33,249 nt of DNA from Treponema sp. (lineage in GTDB: Bacteria > Spirochaetota > Spirochaetia > Treponematales > Treponemataceae): the NCBI GenBank assembly GCA_024690865.1, contig JAILON010000027.1, positions 1 through 33,249 on the forward strand, read 5' to 3'. Below, in pieces: positions 30,749-33,249 of the stretch. Position 1 is the stretch's first letter, and every line of letters begins with the position of its first letter. Below the pieces are notes generated by a model, which was given only the letters and a program-made list of their open reading frames with translations, had not been told where the DNA came from and ran no database searches. Position numbers and translations under genes: made by a program.

Positions 30749-32455
30749 ATGCTTCAAAAACGTTTCCCGGTCAGCATAATCCTTTCCCTCGTACTCCTCC
30801 TCTTTCCCCAAGTACAGGCATTTTCCCAGGAGCAGCTGCCCGACGGCATAGACTTCTGGAGCAACTACGGGGCGGAAGAGCTTTCCCGCGCCATAAGCGA
30901 ACGCATGACGGACGAGGAGCTCCTGGCACAGGTGTTCATGTTCGGCTGGGCAGGCGCGGAACCAAGCGTCCTGCTCAAGCGCTGGGTCACGGAGCGCGGG
31001 CTTGGTTCGGTCAAAGTCTTCGGCTGGAACACGGACGACATCCACAGCGTCGCCCGCTCGGTCAAGACCCTGCAGGAAGAGTCGCTCAAGGGCCGCTTCA
31101 AGATTCCCCTCTTCGTCGCAACCGACCAAGAGGGCGGCTGGATCCGCCACGTCAAGGGCGAAACCCAGATGACCCCGGGCAACATGGCCATAGGGGCCTC
31201 CGGCTATCCGGTCGACGCATATTATTCCGGCTACTACATCAACAAAGAGATAAAGGCACTCGGCATAAACATAAACTTCGCGCCCGTCGTGGACCTGTAC
31301 ACCGACCCCAAGTCCTCGGTCATCGGCCCGCGCTCCTTCGGCTCGGACCCCGGCAAGGTCAGCATCCTCGCGGAAGCCTTCTCCAAGGGCAGCATGGACG
31401 CGGGGGTCATCCCCACCGCCAAGCACTTTCCCGGCCACGGGGACACCAGCCTGGACAGCCACGGCAAGCTGCCCGTCATAGACATAGACGAAGAGACCTG
31501 GCGGCGGCGGGAACTGGTCCCCTTCAAGTTCCTCATAGCGAACAACGTCCCCGCCATCATGAGCGGCCACCTGTCCTTTCCCCAGATACAGGGCGACGGA
31601 ACCCCCGCCTCCCTGTCCAAGAAGTTCCTGGCCGGCATCCTGCGCGGCGAGCTGGGCTACAAGGGGCTTATCATCACCGACGACATGATGATGAACGGGG
31701 CCACCGAGTTCGCCGGGGGCCTGGCCAAGGCCGTGGGCATGGCCATAGAGGCGGGCAACGACATAGTGATTTCGTCCACCACGCCCGGCCTGACCGAACG
31801 CCTGTGGACGGACAACCTTGCCCGCATGTCCTCCTCCCCGGACTTCAAGGACAGGGTGCGCGACGCGACCCGCCGCATCCTCAAGGCCAAGCTGGACTAC
31901 TTCAAGGGGGGCGACCCCGCCCCCCTCTTCCCGGACGAAACGACCATCGGACAGTTCATCCCGGACAAGGACGGCGAGAAATTCTTCCTGGAACAGGCAT
32001 GCCGCGCCGTCACGGTCTACCGGGGGGCGGACATAGTGCCCTACAAGCCGGAGGAAGGGGAAAAAGTCCTCATCGCAGGCCCCTTCATCTCCCTCTATGA
32101 AGAAGGCAAAAAACGCTACCCCACGGCCACGACCTTCCACTACAGCTACGAGCTTGCCTCCGACCGGTCCAACTGGGACGACTGGAATGCGAGCAGCCTG
32201 GTCAGCGTCGCCCGGAACTTCGACACGATAATCATCAACGTCTGGGACGAGCACACCGCCAATTTCTGCCGCAGGCTCCGCGGCTTGGGCAAGAAGGTCA
32301 TCATCCTGTCCATTATGTCCCCCGTCTACGTGATGGAGGACTTTGACTGGGTGGACGCGATAATCTGCGGCTACAGCTACTCCGACTACTCCTTCAAGGC
32401 CCTCTTCGCCGTCCTTGCGGGCGAAATAAAGGCCGAAGGCATCCTGCCCCTCTAG
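30749..32455 (+). CDS. glycoside hydrolase family 3 protein (beta-N-acetylhexosaminidase, NagZ-like)
   Basis: The protein has 568 residues. A signal peptide (about 1-26, core IILSLVLLLFPQVQA) precedes a GH3 N-terminal domain with FVATDQEGGWIRHV, NFAPVVDLY, the NagZ-type loop KHFPGHGDTSLDSH (225-238, acid/base Asp-His pair) and nucleophile D311 in GLIITDDMMM. A C-terminal GH3-like domain (about 400-560) follows, which plain NagZ lacks. The loop points to a beta-N-acetylhexosaminidase, perhaps for peptidoglycan or chitin-type sugars, acting outside the cytoplasm. Its own promoter lies within the end of rnhA. Confidence 0.92.
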   Translation: MLQKRFPVSIILSLVLLLFPQVQAFSQEQLPDGIDFWSNYGAEELSRAISERMTDEELLAQVFMFGWAGAEPSVLLKRWVTERGLGSVKVFGWNTDDIHSVARSVKTLQEESLKGRFKIPLFVATDQEGGWIRHVKGETQMTPGNMAIGASGYPVDAYYSGYYINKEIKALGININFAPVVDLYTDPKSSVIGPRSFGSDPGKVSILAEAFSKGSMDAGVIPTAKHFPGHGDTSLDSHGKLPVIDIDEETWRRRELVPFKFLIANNVPAIMSGHLSFPQIQGDGTPASLSKKFLAGILRGELGYKGLIITDDMMMNGATEFAGGLAKAVGMAIEAGNDIVISSTTPGLTERLWTDNLARMSSSPDFKDRVRDATRRILKAKLDYFKGGDPAPLFPDETTIGQFIPDKDGEKFFLEQACRAVTVYRGADIVPYKPEEGEKVLIAGPFISLYEEGKKRYPTATTFHYSYELASDRSNWDDWNASSLVSVARNFDTIIINVWDEHTANFCRRLRGLGKKVIILSIMSPVYVMEDFDWVDAIICGYSYSDYSFKALFAVLAGEIKAEGILPL

Positions 32456-32479
32456 CCCCTGGTTTGTATCATCCTCCGG

Positions 32480-32534
32480 CACAAATTGCCCTTAATTTGT
32501 GTCGTCTACTGACATAAATTGCCTTTACTTTGTG
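32480..32534. promoter_or_regulatory. two tandem 22-bp dyad sites, 33 bp apart
   Basis: Site 1 (32480-32501) has perfect arms CACAAATT and AATTTGTG around GCCCTT. Site 2 (32513-32534) has CATAAATT and ACTTTGTG around GCCTTT and differs from site 1 at 3 of 22 positions. The start-to-start distance is 33 bp, about three helical turns, as for cooperatively binding regulators. They lie 25 bp after the GH3 stop codon and just before a gene remnant. CACAAATTTG occurs once more at 32877. Confidence 0.6.
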
Positions 32535-32585
32535 CAAGACTTGCTTTATGGATTTCAGGCGGAACATCTTGCAAAGGCTGGAAGA

Positions 32586-32747
32586 ATGGAAGAAAGCCCC
32601 CTGACCGACGACCCCCTGCACTCCTTCATCGAACGGTCCGGCATACACAGGGCAATCCGCCTGTACGACGGCCCGATTGCCACGGAGGAATGTACCACTG
32701 CCGGGGGAACCAAGTACGAACTGGTGAACCTGCCCCTCTTCATATAG
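32586..32747 (+). pseudogene. short remnant, possibly the C-terminus of a DUF4143-type ATPase
   Basis: The open frame from ATG 32586 encodes 53 residues, including LHSFIERSGIHRAIRLYDG and KYELVNLPLFI before the stop. This resembles the last strand-helix-strand of DUF4143/AAA_14-type ATPases, which end in a similar NLPLY-like motif. The resemblance is from memory and weak. No start signal is seen. It is probably a gene relic; a short real protein cannot be ruled out. Confidence 0.4.
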
Positions 32748-32786
32748 AAGGTTTTTAAAATAAAAAGACCGGCCTTTCGGCCGGCT
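32748..32786 (-). terminator. leftward rho-independent terminator
   Basis: CCGGCC-TTTC-GGCCGG (32769-32784) has A5 and further A/T bases on its left side, so on the leftward strand it is followed by a T-rich tract. It would stop a leftward transcript coming from 32800-33040, but no leftward gene is recognised there. Confidence 0.55.
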
Positions 32787-32798
32787 GCCCATCAGGCA

Positions 32799-32842
32799 AC
32801 CGGGCGTAAATGGGTGGGAGGGGATAAAATTCTACGCCCGGT
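32799..32842. repeat. 10-bp perfect inverted repeat with 24-nt loop
   Basis: Arms ACCGGGCGTA (32799-32808) and TACGCCCGGT (32833-32842). The right arm runs directly into TATAAT (32842-32847). It could be a recombination or binding site or part of a small structured RNA. Confidence 0.55.
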
Positions 32843-33045
32843 ATAATATCTATCGGTGGAAGTGTTGTTTTCTTGACACAAATTTGGGTACGCGCCAGCC
32901 CACCCTTGGCCGCCAGAACCCGCCCCCTGTTGCCCCGTCCCTGGCAGCCAGAAACCCGGGCCACGGCCGCCCACTTCTTCCAAAGTTCTGCCATTTTTCG
33001 CGAAAATTCCGTCATTTTCCCCCAAAAACTCTCCTTTTGGGTAGG
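32843..33045. other. gene-poor stretch
   Basis: No gene is recognised on either strand. A small stem CCCAAAA/TTTTGGG (33021-33041, 7-nt loop) and the isolated CACAAATTTG at 32877 are the only structure seen. Confidence 0.5.
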
Positions 33046-33073
33046 TTACAAGAAAAAAACTCTGTGCTACAAT
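33046..33073 (+). promoter_or_regulatory. promoter for the last gene, long leader
   Basis: TTACAA (33046-33051), a 16-nt spacer and TACAAT (33068-33073). If used, it gives a leader of about 150 nt before the ATG at 33229. A second -10-like GATAAT lies at about 33146. Confidence 0.45.
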
Positions 33074-33228
33074 GGTTTTGACTGGCTTTCAGGCCCCTGT
33101 GGTCCGGCCATAAGCATGCGAGTTATACTCAAAAGTTGTGGATGGGATAATATCTAGAAATAGAAAAAGAGATTCAGATTTGTTATGCTTTAGCTTGCAA
33201 GAAAAAACCAAACAAAGGAGAATCTCTT

Positions 33229-33249
33229 ATGGATACTATTCTAAACTAT
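33229..33249 (+). CDS. start of an unidentified gene, cut by the window end
   Basis: The first seven codons read MDTILNY and are open to the end of the window. AAAGGAG lies 8 nt before the ATG, a clear conventional ribosome-binding site. Too short to assign to a family. Confidence 0.6.

Overview
The window looks like about 33 kb of chromosome from a spirochete, most likely a gut or rumen Treponema-type organism. The grounds are moderately high GC by eye (mid-50s percent), an expansion-type AAA-ATPase-like/PD-(D/E)XK gene, an OmpA-family lipid-facing protein, a heptose operon headed by a cyclic-nucleotide/ATPase regulator, and several small spirochete-style membrane proteins. This assignment is inference from gene content; no rRNA or tRNA gene was seen.

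Layout. 1-1.7 kb: 5'-truncated AAA-ATPase-like nuclease, then a palindrome and a degenerate 23-nt tandem repeat. 1.7-4.1 kb: hisB, a small secreted protein and a divergent membrane protein. 4.1-5.3 kb: a decayed accessory patch, with the C-terminal remnant of a second AAA-ATPase-like nuclease, a hairpin, a clean 23-nt tandem array and an IS200/IS605-type insertion. 5.5-6.5 kb: lspA and a small membrane protein. 6.6-9.0 kb: a CitA/DcuS-like two-component pair. 9.2-10.1 kb: a PQ-loop (SemiSWEET-like) domain fused to an SGNH-like domain. 10.2-12.7 kb: an MBOAT O-acyltransferase plus DltD/AlgX-like SGNH operon. 12.8-13.1 kb: an N-terminally truncated XRE regulator. 13.2-14.9 kb: an acyl-CoA synthetase-like enzyme. 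15-16.4 kb: a YwqG/DUF1963 membrane protein. 16.5-20.5 kb: a hybrid histidine kinase followed by a fused membrane/alpha-beta hydrolase gene, which is bracketed by a 183-bp direct repeat of the kinase's receiver end. 20.6-23.3 kb: an HD hydrolase, TrmH-type methyltransferase and PAP2 phosphatase operon. 23.5-26.9 kb: regulator, gmhA and a nucleotidyltransferase-GmhB fusion, all translationally coupled. 27.0-28.6 kb: ompA-family gene and a 51-residue YqaE/Pmp3 gene. 28.8-32.5 kb: secreted GH5 glycanase, rnhA and a GH3 (NagZ-like) enzyme. 32.5-33.2 kb: a second gene-poor patch with operator-like dyads, a gene remnant and inverted repeats, ending at the first codons of a further gene.

Two window-wide patterns stand out. 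First, about half of the transcription-unit starts carry a sigma70-like -10 box only 6-11 nt upstream of the start codon, usually with a 17-nt spaced -35 and no Shine-Dalgarno. This suggests leaderless or near-leaderless mRNAs alongside conventional leaders. Second, both loci carrying AAA-ATPase-like/PD-(D/E)XK 3' ends (one intact, one remnant) are followed by the same order of parts: stop codon, hairpin or palindrome, then a 23-nt-period tandem array. Several gene fragments suggest active recombination and decay in this region.

Most functional calls rest on motifs read by eye in the translations. No database search was run.
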